Shown piece by piece: positions 9,546 through 18,960 of a stretch of DNA of 64,000 nucleotides (within the stretch, counting starts at the first letter, position 1; every line of letters starts with the position of its first letter). Below the pieces are notes generated by a model. That model was not told where the DNA came from and ran no database searches. It worked only from the letters and a program-made list of their open reading frames with translations. A program made the position numbers and the translations under genes. The DNA comes from Parabacteroides bouchesdurhonensis. GTDB taxonomy: Bacteria; Bacteroidota; Bacteroidia; Bacteroidales; Tannerellaceae. The stretch is taken from positions 1,052,406-1,116,405 of the forward strand of contig NZ_LT896588.1 of assembly GCF_900186615.1 (NCBI RefSeq), written 5' to 3'.

Positions 9546-9955
9546 ATGATTTATGGAAAACATACTAAGAGAAAAACTGTACCCTCTTTATGATGTGTTA
9601 ATACTCGGAAAAGAAAAGATGATTATACATAGGAGATCAACACTAAATGGGTATTAGGAAATTTTATAAGAAAATAGAAATGGAATAGGTATGACACTGT
9701 AAAATCTACAAATGACACTGTATTTGGTTTAATAAAGTAATACAATAGAAGAAGGCAATACAAAAAAATAAGTTATTTGAAAATAAAAGAAAAATATGAG
9801 GAAGGCTGTAATTCAAATTTATATCTTTGTATAACCAACCACTCAGCAAAGCGATGCAAAACGAAGTGTTAAAATCGTGACTTATTCGTAACCTTGTAGA
9901 ATTTTCAAATTTGTAAGATTAAGATATACAGACGGTTAAGCAGCAGGTTCTACTG
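9546..9955. other. Gene-free right end of the island
   Basis: A 34-codon frame at 9553-9657 (MENILREKLYPLYDVLIL...) starts 8 nt after the preceding gene and may be a truncated gene. Beyond it I see only AT-rich sequence without coding potential, leading into the right att-like repeat. Confidence 0.4.
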
Positions 9956-9971
9956 CCTTCAGCCGCACAAA
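9956..9971 (+). repeat. att-like direct repeat, copy 3 (right island boundary)
   Basis: ccttcagccgcacaaa, identical to 1875-1890 inside tRNA-Leu. It is immediately followed by a strong terminator hairpin, which looks like the original downstream flank of the tRNA. Confidence 0.75.
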
Positions 9972-9976
9972 GGACA

Positions 9977-10006
9977 ATGGATATATTCTTTTCAGAATAT
10001 ATCCAT
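9977..10006 (+). terminator. Terminator hairpin just right of the island
   Basis: atggatatattc (9977-9988) and gaatatatccat (9995-10006) are perfectly complementary around a 6-nt loop, followed by tttattta. Its position directly after the right att copy suggests it terminated the tRNA before the insertion. Confidence 0.65.
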
Positions 10007-10141
10007 TTTATTTATCGCCCTCATCCAAATCACAATCTTATCTCCACAAAACAAAGTATGTGTGTTTACGGACGTAAAAATATCCCGTACGTATTACGTC
10101 GTTATTACAACCCGGTAAATTGATTGTTTCCATATAAATAC

Positions 10142-10178
10142 AAAAGCCGGACGAATACCAATGCTTCATCCGGCTTTT
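10142..10178 (-). terminator. Terminator of purL
   Basis: aaaagccggacgaa (10142-10155) pairs with ttcatccggctttt (10165-10178) with one mismatch and has A/T tails on both sides. It lies 32 nt past the purL stop and is active-looking in both directions. Confidence 0.7.
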
Positions 10179-10209
10179 AGATAAGTATTACTAAAAATTC
10201 TCTGAAATA

Positions 10210-13200
10210 TTACTTCTTATTCCCTTCAATCCACTTACGCGCATTCACGAAAGCTTCGATCCATGGAGTTACTTCGTCGTTCTTGCGATCGGCAGGATAG
10301 TAACCACACTGCCAGGGGAACATAGCACGCTCCAGGTGAGGCATCATAGCCAGATGACGACCATCATGCGAACATACGCCGGCAACCGACCAGGGCGAAC
10401 CGTTCGGATTAGCCGGATAACCTTCATAATTATATTTAAGAGCGATATGATATTCCTTTTCTTCATACGGGAAGTAGAATTTACCTTCGCCGTGAGTAAT
10501 CCATATACCCAGTTTCAATCCGCTCATCGAACCGAACATAACAGAATGGTTCTTCGGAATTTCTACCGTGATAAAGTTAGATTCAAGCTTATGTGAATCG
10601 TTATGCAACATCTTATGTTTCTTCTCATGCTCCGGATAGACAACTCCCAGTTCCGCCATCAGCTGGCAACCATTACAGATACCCAGACTTAATGTATCGG
10701 GACGTGCATAGAAATTGTCCAGTGCTTTCTTGGCCTTTTCATTATACAGGAAACCGCCGGCCCATCCTTTGGCAGAACCCAACACATCCGAGTTGGAGAA
10801 GCCACCGCAGAATACAATCATGTTTACATCTTCCAATGTTTCACGTCCGGAAGCCAGGTCAGTCATGTGAACGTCTTTCACATCGAAACCGGCCAAATAC
10901 AATGCGTAAGAGGTTTCACGTTCGCACTGGCAACCCTTTTCACGGATTACGGCGGCACGGATTCCACTCTTGCCTTTACGATCGGGAGTCAATCCATAAT
11001 CGGAAAGCTTACCGGTGAAGTTCTTACCATACTTAAATTCCAACGGCTGCATCTTATAGTTTTCAAAACGATTGCCTGCACATACGTTACCGCTCTGCTT
11101 GATATCCAGCTTATAAGAAGACTCATACCATACATCACGCATATAGTCGATACCGAAATGATACTGAACACCGTCTTTTTCCACCAGGATATGACGTTCA
11201 TCAGTCGGCTTGGCTATAATTGCGAAACCTACACCGGCTTCTTCCATTAGCTTTTCAAAAGCTTTCTTGTCTTTCACCTGAACCAAAACACCCGGGTTCT
11301 CGGCAAACAAAACCTTAACAATATCCGTTTCCGATAACTTATCCAGATTTACTTGCAGGCCGCCTTCCACATTAGCAAAACACATCTCAAGCAATGCCGT
11401 GATCATACCACCGGCTGAAATATCATGTCCGGCAAGGATCAAGCCTTTCTCAATCGCATCCTGAACAGCATTGAAAGCATCGGCAAAATATTCGCTGTTC
11501 TTTACGGTCGGCACTTCATTACCCAGTTTGTTCAAAACCTGTGCAAGAGCAGAACCTCCCAACTTCATTGTGTCGAATGAGAAGTCTATATAATATATGT
11601 AAGAATTCTTTTCGTGAGCCAGCACCGGAGAAACAATCTTACGGATGTCACTCACCTCCGCACCGGCAGAAATAATAACCGTACCCGGAGCGATCACCTT
11701 GTCGTCGCCATACTTCTGCGTCATAGACAAAGAGTCTTTACCTGTCGGGATATTGATACCCAATTCACAGGCAAAATCGGAAGCAGCCTGAACAGCTGTG
11801 TACAAACGGGCATCCTCACCTTCGTTGCGGCACGGCCACATCCAGTTGGCACTCAGCGATACGCCGGTCAGCTTATCTGTCAACGGAGCAAATACAATAT
11901 TTGTCAATGATTCCGCAATCGCCATCACCGAACCGGCAGCCGGATCAACCAAAGCTACCTGCGGGGCATGACCGATTGAAGTAGCAATACCTGCTTTACC
12001 ACGGTAATCCAAAGCTACAGCACCCAAGTCGCTCAAAGGCAACTGCAATTCTCCCTGACACTGCTGACGGGCGATCTTGCCTGTTACGGAACGGTCTACT
12101 TTGTTGGTCAACCAGTCTTTACATGCCACAGCCTCCAACTGGAGTACATTTTCCAGATAGTGATGCAATTCGGATTTCTTATAAACCACCGGAGCATACG
12201 TTTCTTCCACCGTATGATCCTTCATGATTGTTCTCGGCGGCTTACCAAACATATATTCCAACTTAATATCTATCGGTTTCACGCCATCGGCCTGTTCAAA
12301 GACAAACTTCATATCGTTGGTCGTTTCTCCCACTACATACATCGGAGAACGTTCACGGTCGGCAATTCGTTTTACGCGGGCTACATCTTCTTCTTTCATC
12401 AGCAAGCCCATACGTTCCTGGCTCTCGTTACCCACAATCTCCTTCGCTGAAAGCGTAGGGTCACCAACAGGCAACTGGCTCATATCAATATGTCCTCCGG
12501 TTGCTTCCACCAATTCAGACAAACAGTTCAGATGACCGCCCGCACCGTGGTCGTGGATAGAAATAACCGGGTTATTATCCGATTCGGCAATCGTACGGAT
12601 TACGTTAGACACACGTTTCTGCATTTCCGGATTGGCACGCTGCACAGCGTTCAATTCAATACCACTTGTGTACTGTCCGGTATTCACCGAAGACACAGCG
12701 CCACCGCCCATACCGATACGGTAGTTATCACCACCCAGCAATACAACCTTCTCACCCGGTTCGGGATCGCCCTTCAACGCATCGCGCATATTGGCATAAC
12801 CTACACCGCCGGCCAGCATAATTACTTTATCGTAAGCATATTTTTTATTATTCTCTTCGTGTTCAAACGTCAGCACAGAGCCGCATATCAGCGGTTGTCC
12901 GAACTTATTACCGAAATCGGAAGCACCGTTTGACGCTTTGATCAGTATCTGCTCCGGCGTTTGATATAACCATGGACGCGGGTCCATAATCTTTTCCCAT
13001 TCGCGAGCACCTTCGGTACGTGGGTAAGAAGTCATATAAACCGCCGTACCGGCAATAGGTAACGAAGCCTTACCACCTCCCAGGCGGTCGCGAATCTCAC
13101 CACCCGATCCGGTAGCCGCCCCGTTGAACGGTTCTACCGTAGTAGGGAAGTTATGTGTTTCAGCTTTCAGCGAAATAACCGATTTAATACTCTTCACTTC

Positions 13201-13899
13201 ATAGAAGTCAGGCTTGTCACCGCTTGCCGGAGCAAACTGCTCTATCATCGGGCCTTCGTTGAATGCTACATTATCTTTATAGGCAGAAACCAGCTTGTTA
13301 GGGTTCTCCGCCGATGTTTTCTTGATCAGATTAAAAAGAGAGCTTTCTTTCTCTTCTCCGTCGATAATGAATGTACCGCCAAAGATTTTATGGCGACAAT
13401 GTTCCGAGTTTACCTGTGCAAAACCATAGACTTCACTATCGGTCAGTTTACGTTCCAACTTCCCGCTCACCTCATTCAGGTAAGAAACTTCCTCTTCACT
13501 CAATGCCAAACCTTCCTGCTTGTTGTAAGCGGCAATATCCTCGATATAAACAATCGGATCAGGTTGTTTGCTGATTGTGAAGATATCCTGGTTCAGTCCG
13601 TTGTAGATGCGTTGCAACATCGGGTCGTGATCTGCCTCACCGGAAGAAACGGGAAAGTATTCTTCGATACGTGAGATGCCACTCAACCCCATATTCTGGG
13701 TAATTTCCACCGCATTAGTACTCCACGGGGTAATCATTTCCCGGCGCGGACCAACATACCAGCCGTCCAATGTTTCCGATTGAACGGGAGTTGCCTCACT
13801 AAACAACCAAACGAGCTTTTGAACATCTTCAGGAGAGAAAGCATGTGCCGCCTGGACAGCCAGCACCGTTTTTGTTGGAGATTGAAAGAATAAAATCAT
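10210..13899 (-). CDS. purL: Phosphoribosylformylglycinamidine synthase (single-chain)
   Basis: 1229 aa, the large one-chain form in which the synthetase and glutaminase are fused. It converts FGAR, glutamine and ATP to FGAM in purine synthesis, in the cytoplasm. The N-terminal PurS-like region is followed by SEHCRHKIFGG and AETHNFPT signatures and two PurM-like halves with GGGK and GGxxS loops. The glutaminase domain occupies about residues 975-1225, with GICNGCQL (nucleophile Cys1075) and WITHGEGK downstream. It is monocistronic, with a promoter candidate at 13943-13950 and a terminator at 10142-10178. It is an ordinary core gene with higher G+C than the island beside it. Identification is firm from the motifs and length. 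Confidence 0.97.
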   Translation of the reverse strand: MILFFQSPTKTVLAVQAAHAFSPEDVQKLVWLFSEATPVQSETLDGWYVGPRREMITPWSTNAVEITQNMGLSGISRIEEYFPVSSGEADHDPMLQRIYNGLNQDIFTISKQPDPIVYIEDIAAYNKQEGLALSEEEVSYLNEVSGKLERKLTDSEVYGFAQVNSEHCRHKIFGGTFIIDGEEKESSLFNLIKKTSAENPNKLVSAYKDNVAFNEGPMIEQFAPASGDKPDFYEVKSIKSVISLKAETHNFPTTVEPFNGAATGSGGEIRDRLGGGKASLPIAGTAVYMTSYPRTEGAREWEKIMDPRPWLYQTPEQILIKASNGASDFGNKFGQPLICGSVLTFEHEENNKKYAYDKVIMLAGGVGYANMRDALKGDPEPGEKVVLLGGDNYRIGMGGGAVSSVNTGQYTSGIELNAVQRANPEMQKRVSNVIRTIAESDNNPVISIHDHGAGGHLNCLSELVEATGGHIDMSQLPVGDPTLSAKEIVGNESQERMGLLMKEEDVARVKRIADRERSPMYVVGETTNDMKFVFEQADGVKPIDIKLEYMFGKPPRTIMKDHTVEETYAPVVYKKSELHHYLENVLQLEAVACKDWLTNKVDRSVTGKIARQQCQGELQLPLSDLGAVALDYRGKAGIATSIGHAPQVALVDPAAGSVMAIAESLTNIVFAPLTDKLTGVSLSANWMWPCRNEGEDARLYTAVQAASDFACELGINIPTGKDSLSMTQKYGDDKVIAPGTVIISAGAEVSDIRKIVSPVLAHEKNSYIYYIDFSFDTMKLGGSALAQVLNKLGNEVPTVKNSEYFADAFNAVQDAIEKGLILAGHDISAGGMITALLEMCFANVEGGLQVNLDKLSETDIVKVLFAENPGVLVQVKDKKAFEKLMEEAGVGFAIIAKPTDERHILVEKDGVQYHFGIDYMRDVWYESSYKLDIKQSGNVCAGNRFENYKMQPLEFKYGKNFTGKLSDYGLTPDRKGKSGIRAAVIREKGCQCERETSYALYLAGFDVKDVHMTDLASGRETLEDVNMIVFCGGFSNSDVLGSAKGWAGGFLYNEKAKKALDNFYARPDTLSLGICNGCQLMAELGVVYPEHEKKHKMLHNDSHKLESNFITVEIPKNHSVMFGSMSGLKLGIWITHGEGKFYFPYEEKEYHIALKYNYEGYPANPNGSPWSVAGVCSHDGRHLAMMPHLERAMFPWQCGYYPADRKNDEVTPWIEAFVNARKWIEGNKK

Positions 13900-13942
13900 A
13901 TCGTCGATTTATTAATTATTCCACTTCGTTATAAGGAGATTG

Positions 13943-13950
13943 CAAAGATA
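13943..13950 (-). promoter_or_regulatory. -7 element (TATCTTTG) of purL
   Basis: Reverse complement of caaagata, an exact TAnnTTTG match 43 nt upstream of the purL ATG. A TTG at the reverse complement of 13967-13969 may be the -33 part, although the spacing is short. Confidence 0.55.
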
Positions 13951-14059
13951 GCTATTTTTTATGTTTCAATGAAAACAGACGGTATAAATAGAGAATTAAT
14001 CGGAAACATCCCTGTTATTCCTTTTACCCATCGGACTTTCTAAGAAAAAATACCCGTTA

Positions 14060-14159
14060 TTTTATTCTTTTGACCTGGCTCGAAATTAATTTTGGGCTAG
14101 GTCGTAATTGATTTTGACCAGGCTCAAAATTGATTTTGCCCTAGGTAAAAAGAATAAAA
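14060..14159. repeat. Three-unit degenerate repeat enclosed by a 17-bp inverted repeat
   Basis: Outer arms ttttattcttttgacct (14060-14076) and aggtaaaaagaataaaa (14143-14159) are complementary with one mismatch. Between them a unit of 21-24 nt of the form ggctcgaaattaattttg / ggtcgtaattgattttg / ggctcaaaattgattttg is repeated three times with flanking cct/agg steps. It lies in the divergent gap between purL and the DUF6259 gene. Confidence 0.7.
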
Positions 14160-14275
14160 ATGCGGGATCTCATACTTAAATTGTAAGGACTTCCGGAATA
14201 ATATGTCCTAAGGACGTTTTTAGTTTTTAAGCAGGAAAGTGCACGTAAAATAGATGACTTGTAAAAGAAAGATTT

Positions 14276-14283
14276 TATCTTTG
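14276..14283 (+). promoter_or_regulatory. -7 element (TATCTTTG) of the hexuronate operon
   Basis: Exact TAnnTTTG match 39 nt before the ATG at 14322. Confidence 0.6.
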
Positions 14284-14321
14284 TGAAATTATTACAGTAA
14301 TATTAAAACCACTAAGACATC

Positions 14322-16349
14322 ATGAGTAGATCAAGAACCACAATGATCGGCATGTTTACATGCATGATTTTTCTTTTTGCACACTTTGCAGGTGCAGCCG
14401 TTTCCGTAAAGAAAGAGAACGGAAATATTATCCTTTCCAATGGAAAAACGGAACTTGTATTCTCCGATTCCAAAAACTTTAAAATCGTATCCATGCGTTC
14501 GGGCAATCATAATTTATGGTCCGAAGGAAGCGCATCCATTCCACCCTGGAAAATCACTTATAAAGGGCCAAATGGAGAAACGCCCGAATTAATACCTCAA
14601 AACGGCACTTATGAAGGAGTGGAAATCAGGGAAAATTCCAACTCGACAACATTGGTTTTCACCTGGCAGATGGTATTAAGATACACGCCGACTTATCCGG
14701 TAAAAATGTATGTCACGCTAGCCGACGACTCCGAACTGGCGCAATGGAAAATAGATGCATCCATGCCTCAAGACTGGGTAATAAGTCAATTAGAATTTCC
14801 CCGCATACCTGTTCTTCGCTCTGAAAAGGAGAAAATGATTATTCCTTCCGGTTGGGGCATCGAATATGAGATGGGACGGCAAAACGAATATCGCTCCCGT
14901 TATCCTTCGCACGCGGGCGGCATGCAATTCCTGGTAATGCATAATCCGGAAGGTGCATTCTATTACGCAACGGAAGACAGAGGCGCTTCGGGCAAGGTGC
15001 TAAAAGTGAACGATGATGGAACAACGGCCACTTTCTGCACTGAGATTATAGCATCGGAGGGCTGGACTAAAAACGGACAGTTCCAATTACCCTGGACAAC
15101 TGTAACCGGATATAACACGAAAGGCTGGACAGCCGCCGCTACCGAATGGTATCGCCCGTTTACCTTTACTACCGAATGGGGCAAAAAGCTGATCCCGGAA
15201 CGAAGCATTCCCCAATGGTTACGGAACGCAGACATGTGGATACGTCCGCGTAATATTTCTCCCGAAATAATGGACGGTGTACGTAAAGCCCTTACATATT
15301 ATGGCAAAGGTTGTGGTATCCATTGGTACGACTGGCATCAGATTCCTTACGACACACATTATCCGGATTACTTCCCGGCCAAAGAAGGTTTTGCCGAAGC
15401 AGTAAAAGAAGCTCAGAAGCTGGGAGCATACGTAACTCCATATATTAACGGCCGCTTATGGGATCCGGCTACCGAAAGTTATAGCCGCCTGAACGGAAAA
15501 GATGCCTCTTGCCGTAAAGCCGACGGCACGCTGTATACCGAAGTATACGGTTCTAAAGTGCCCAACACGGTTACATGTCCTTCTTCTCCCATCTGGCAGA
15601 ATATACAGAAAGGCCTTGTAGACCGTATACAATCCGAACTCGGCACCAATGGCGTTTATATCGACCAGATAGCAGCCGCAGCTCCCGAAGCCTGCTACGC
15701 GAAGAATCACCCGCACCCGGCCGGTGGCGGCGATTTCTGGCATTACGCTTACCGTAACCTGTTGACCGACATGCGAGCCAATCATTTGAAAAAAGATAAC
15801 ATTCTTACCAGTGAAGAAAATGCTGAATGCTATGCGGATCTTTTCGATATGTTGCTCGTAGTGAATACAGCCCATGTGGGAGTTAAAATGATACCGTTGT
15901 TCCCTATCGTTTATTCGGACCGCGTTATAACAAGCGGATTCACGTATATTCCGGAAGACCTCACTAACGGATCATTCCGCTACATCAGTATGCAAAGTTT
16001 ACTATGGGGTTCTCAACTGGGTTGGGTTAATCCGGTAGCACTCATGAAGCCGGAGGCAAAGAATGAAGCATTGTTCCTGAAAAACCTGATGCTTTTCCGT
16101 CGCAACCAGCACGACCTCTTCCTGGGCGGACGTTACTTGCAGGAGATTACCTTGAAGGGCGATAACCCTACACGCGACATCCCCCGTTACGAAGTATCGC
16201 CGGTTGTACGTGCCGCAGAATGGCTTAGTGTAGACGGAAAGAAGGTTATTCTGGTTGTTAACATGGACGACAGCAAACACAAAGTTGTTCTTCCTGACGG
16301 CAAAGAGGTAGAAGTAGCCGGTTTGCAAGGTGTGAGAATAAATCTTTAA
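14322..16349 (+). CDS. DUF6259-type secreted glycoside-hydrolase-like protein
   Basis: 675 aa with a cleavable signal peptide (MIGMFTCMIFLFAHFAGAA). The N-terminal third is beta-sandwich-like (ILSNGKTELVFSDSKNFKI). The middle is a TIM-barrel-like catalytic region, where GVYIDQIAA (Asp448) and ILTSEENAE (Glu498/499) fall at strand ends and are the best acid candidates. The last 60 residues look like a small beta domain (KKVILVVNMDDSKHKVVLPDGKEVEV). I take it as a DUF6259-family polysaccharide-active enzyme of the periplasm. It is the first gene of a run with KDG kinase, KDPG aldolase and glucuronate isomerase, so a uronic-acid-containing substrate is likely. The exact activity is unknown and the catalytic assignment is inference. 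Confidence 0.65.
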   Translation: MSRSRTTMIGMFTCMIFLFAHFAGAAVSVKKENGNIILSNGKTELVFSDSKNFKIVSMRSGNHNLWSEGSASIPPWKITYKGPNGETPELIPQNGTYEGVEIRENSNSTTLVFTWQMVLRYTPTYPVKMYVTLADDSELAQWKIDASMPQDWVISQLEFPRIPVLRSEKEKMIIPSGWGIEYEMGRQNEYRSRYPSHAGGMQFLVMHNPEGAFYYATEDRGASGKVLKVNDDGTTATFCTEIIASEGWTKNGQFQLPWTTVTGYNTKGWTAAATEWYRPFTFTTEWGKKLIPERSIPQWLRNADMWIRPRNISPEIMDGVRKALTYYGKGCGIHWYDWHQIPYDTHYPDYFPAKEGFAEAVKEAQKLGAYVTPYINGRLWDPATESYSRLNGKDASCRKADGTLYTEVYGSKVPNTVTCPSSPIWQNIQKGLVDRIQSELGTNGVYIDQIAAAAPEACYAKNHPHPAGGGDFWHYAYRNLLTDMRANHLKKDNILTSEENAECYADLFDMLLVVNTAHVGVKMIPLFPIVYSDRVITSGFTYIPEDLTNGSFRYISMQSLLWGSQLGWVNPVALMKPEAKNEALFLKNLMLFRRNQHDLFLGGRYLQEITLKGDNPTRDIPRYEVSPVVRAAEWLSVDGKKVILVVNMDDSKHKVVLPDGKEVEVAGLQGVRINL

Positions 16350-16363
16350 TACCATTCCGCGCT

Positions 16364-17188
16364 ATGTTTAATTCCAAATACTATGCCCCTTCGGGTATGT
16401 TGCACGGATCGTCGCCGCGTATCATGGGCACAAAGCTCGACGCTCTTCTTATAGGCGGCAATCAAACTGTGCTGGAAGATGCGTGGAATGAAGCCACCGC
16501 CAAAATAGAGCGGTTGCATAACCAATTGAACTGCTTCGATCCTGAAAGCGCAGTGTCACGCATTAACCGTGAGGCATTCCATGCACCCGTTCCACTGGAC
16601 GATGAACTATGGAATATCTTAGTGGATTGCCAACGCTATAACACGTTGACGGAAGGATATTTTGACATTACGCTATCCGACTTCAATAAAGTACAGCTAT
16701 CCGAAGCCACACATACCATCTCTTTCCTTGATGAAGGAATCAGTATCGACCTGGGCGGATACGGAAAAGGCTATGCTTTGCAAAAGATGCAGTCTATTTT
16801 CCAGTTCCACGGAATAGAAAAGGCTTTGGTAAACTTCGGCAACAGTTCGGTACTTGCCATAGGTTCGCATCCGCACGGAGATTACTGGCCGGTAGGGATT
16901 GAAAACCCTTATACGCACGAGACAGTCTACTCTGTAAAACTGTTCGACAGTTCGTTGTCTACCTCCGGTAACTCGCCTCAGCACCCGGAACATATTAAAA
17001 ATCCACTGACGGGTGAATATGTGTCGGAACGGAAAATTGTTTCCATCGTATCCGCCAATCCGGTGGATGCGGAGATACTCACTACCGCTCTTATGGTAGC
17101 ACCTTCCGAGCAGATAGAGTCTATCCTTCAATCATTCGATATTCAAGAGAAATACATTTATAACATATTAACAGACCACAAATCATGA
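16364..17188 (+). CDS. ApbE-family protein (FAD:protein FMN transferase-like)
   Basis: 274 aa. The ApbE fold is recognisable: MGTKLDALLIG near the start, LHNQLNCFDPESAVSRIN, the substrate-binding IDLGGYGKGYAL at about 125-136, NFGNSSVLAIG, and the C-terminal metal-site motif DAEILTTALMV at about 233-243. ApbE proteins transfer FMN to a Thr of flavoproteins. This one has no signal peptide or lipobox, unlike the usual exported ApbE, and sits in a sugar-acid operon (14 nt after the hydrolase, 4-bp overlap with the kinase). It may flavinylate an oxidoreductase of the pathway or have a diverged role. Confidence 0.8.
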   Translation: MFNSKYYAPSGMLHGSSPRIMGTKLDALLIGGNQTVLEDAWNEATAKIERLHNQLNCFDPESAVSRINREAFHAPVPLDDELWNILVDCQRYNTLTEGYFDITLSDFNKVQLSEATHTISFLDEGISIDLGGYGKGYALQKMQSIFQFHGIEKALVNFGNSSVLAIGSHPHGDYWPVGIENPYTHETVYSVKLFDSSLSTSGNSPQHPEHIKNPLTGEYVSERKIVSIVSANPVDAEILTTALMVAPSEQIESILQSFDIQEKYIYNILTDHKS

Positions 17189-18225
17189 AACATAAAGTAA
17201 TTACATTTGGAGAAATCATGCTACGCCTGGCTACACCGGGCTATTTGCGTATTTGCCAGAGCAACCAGTTTAACGCTACATTCGGTGGCGGAGAGGCTAA
17301 CGTATCCGTATCACTTGCCAATTACGGTATAGACACGGAATTCGTAACCCGTCTCCCGAAGAACGACGTAGCCCAGGCATGCGTAATGGAACTCCGTAAA
17401 CATGGCGTAGGAACTAATCACATCCTATACGGCGGAGAGCGTCTAGGCATTTATTTTCTGGAAACAGGCGCCGTAGCTCGTGCCAGCAAAGTAACTTACG
17501 ACCGTGCACATTCGTCCATTTCTACTATCCAACCCGGAATGATCAACTGGGATGAAGCGTTAAAAGGCGCTACATGGTTTCACTGGACAGGTATCACTCC
17601 CGCCCTTTCGGAGGGTGCAGCCCAGGTTTGCCTGGAAGCCATTCAGACAGCCAACCGTTTAGGAGTTACCGTTTCCTGCGACCTTAATTATCGTAAGAAT
17701 CTATGGAAATATGGAAAGACGGCGTCCGAAATTATGCCTCAACTGGTAGCGGGTTGCGACGTTATCTTAGGTAATGAAGAAGATGCGGAAAAGGTATTCG
17801 GCATCAAACCGGAAGGATTCGACGCCGCTCAAACCGGCGGTCATGTAGAAGCTGATGCTTTCCGTTCGGTTTGCACTCAACTGATGGCACGTTTCCCTCG
17901 GGCTAAAAAGGTAATTATTACCCTTAGAGGTTCAATCAATGCGAACCATAACACTTGGGGCGGAGTATTATATGCCGACGGGAAATTGTACGAATCACGC
18001 CGTTACGACATTACCCACATTGTAGACCGCGTAGGCGGAGGCGATTCCTTCATGGGCGGACTGATCTACGGCCTTCTTTCTTATGACAGCGACCAGAAGG
18101 CGTTGGATTTCGCTACGGCAGCCTCTTGTTTGAAACATACTATCTATGGGGATTTCAACGAGGTGAGCGTAGACGAGGTTGAGAAACTAATGTCCGGTGA
18201 CGGTTCCGGAAGAGTTGCCCGGTAA
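17185..18225 (+). CDS. kdgK: 2-dehydro-3-deoxygluconate kinase (PfkB family)
   Basis: 346 aa ribokinase/PfkB sugar kinase: GGGEANVSVSLANYG near the N-terminus (substrate-side glycines) and DRVGGGDSFMGG with catalytic base Asp287 near the C-terminus. Phosphorylates 2-keto-3-deoxygluconate to KDPG. ATG overlaps the previous stop by 4 bp, implying translational coupling. The next gene encodes the aldolase acting on its product, which supports the KDG assignment over other PfkB sugars. Confidence 0.88.
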   Translation: MKHKVITFGEIMLRLATPGYLRICQSNQFNATFGGGEANVSVSLANYGIDTEFVTRLPKNDVAQACVMELRKHGVGTNHILYGGERLGIYFLETGAVARASKVTYDRAHSSISTIQPGMINWDEALKGATWFHWTGITPALSEGAAQVCLEAIQTANRLGVTVSCDLNYRKNLWKYGKTASEIMPQLVAGCDVILGNEEDAEKVFGIKPEGFDAAQTGGHVEADAFRSVCTQLMARFPRAKKVIITLRGSINANHNTWGGVLYADGKLYESRRYDITHIVDRVGGGDSFMGGLIYGLLSYDSDQKALDFATAASCLKHTIYGDFNEVSVDEVEKLMSGDGSGRVAR

Positions 18226-18290
18226 AACGCCCGGATAACAAAAAGATCATATACACAATACGATAAATAGAAATGATAAAATAGACTGTA

Positions 18291-18959
18291 ATGGCAAGAT
18301 TCAATAAACAAAAAGTAATATATACCATGGCTGCAACAGGCATGGTTCCCGTATTTTATAACGCAGATGCCGACATTACCCTGCAAGTCATCAAGGCATG
18401 TTATCAAGGAGGTGCCCGTGCATTTGAATTTACGAACCGTGGAGACTTCGCTCATGAAGTGTTCGGGTCTGTAGCCCGTCGCTTGAAAGACGAATGTCCG
18501 GATATGATACTGGGAGCAGGTTCTATTGTAGACCCTGCCACAGCCGCCCTTTATATGCAATTGGGTGCAGATTTTATTGTAGGCCCTATGTTCAACCCGG
18601 AGATTGCACGCGTATGCAACCGCCGTTTAATGCCTTATATTCCGGGATGCGGTTCGCTGACCGAAATAAGCATGGCGCAGGAAGCCGGATGTGATGTTTG
18701 CAAGATATTTCCGGCAGGTTCCGTAGGCGGTCCTTCATTCGTAAAGAACATAAAAGCACCGATGCCGTGGACACAGATCATGGCTACCGGAGCTGTTGAA
18801 CCGACCGAAGAAAATTTGTCCGGCTGGTTCAAAGCCGGGGTTACCTGTGTAGGTATGGGTTCTAAATTGTTCCCCAAAGAAGCTATCGCACAGAAGAAAT
18901 GGAACGAAATAAGTAATCTTTGCAGTAACGCTCTATCGATTATCCAGAAATATCATTAA
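18291..18959 (+). CDS. KDPG/KHG aldolase
   Basis: 222 aa class I aldolase. The Schiff-base lysine is Lys138 in [20 protein letters not shown] at about 40-50 holds the catalytic Glu and [11 protein letters not shown] at about 71-81 is the family glycine loop. It splits 2-keto-3-deoxy-6-phosphogluconate into pyruvate and glyceraldehyde 3-phosphate, downstream of the kinase. It is separated by 65 nt from kdgK and followed 1 nt later by uxaC. Confidence 0.9.
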   Translation: MARFNKQKVIYTMAATGMVPVFYNADADITLQVIKACYQGGARAFEFTNRGDFAHEVFGSVARRLKDECPDMILGAGSIVDPATAALYMQLGADFIVGPMFNPEIARVCNRRLMPYIPGCGSLTEISMAQEAGCDVCKIFPAGSVGGPSFVKNIKAPMPWTQIMATGAVEPTEENLSGWFKAGVTCVGMGSKLFPKEAIAQKKWNEISNLCSNALSIIQKYH

Positions 18960-18960
18960 T

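Larger units (their letters stand above)
1869..9971. mobile_element. Genomic island integrated in the 3' end of tRNA-Leu (defence island, no integrase)
   Basis: The tRNA 3' end is duplicated. The 16-mer ccttcagccgcacaaa occurs at 1875-1890 and again at 9956-9971, and a 19-mer cgagtcccttcagccgcac at 1869-1887 recurs at 2095-2113. This is the hallmark of site-specific integration at a tRNA. Between the outer copies lie four genes with clearly higher A+T than purL or the sugar genes: an orphan, an NTase-HEPN fusion, a Type ISP restriction enzyme and a membrane protein. No recombinase is present, so the island looks immobilised or dependent on an integrase elsewhere. The middle copy suggests two successive insertions. 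Boundaries are inferred from the repeats only. Confidence 0.75.
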
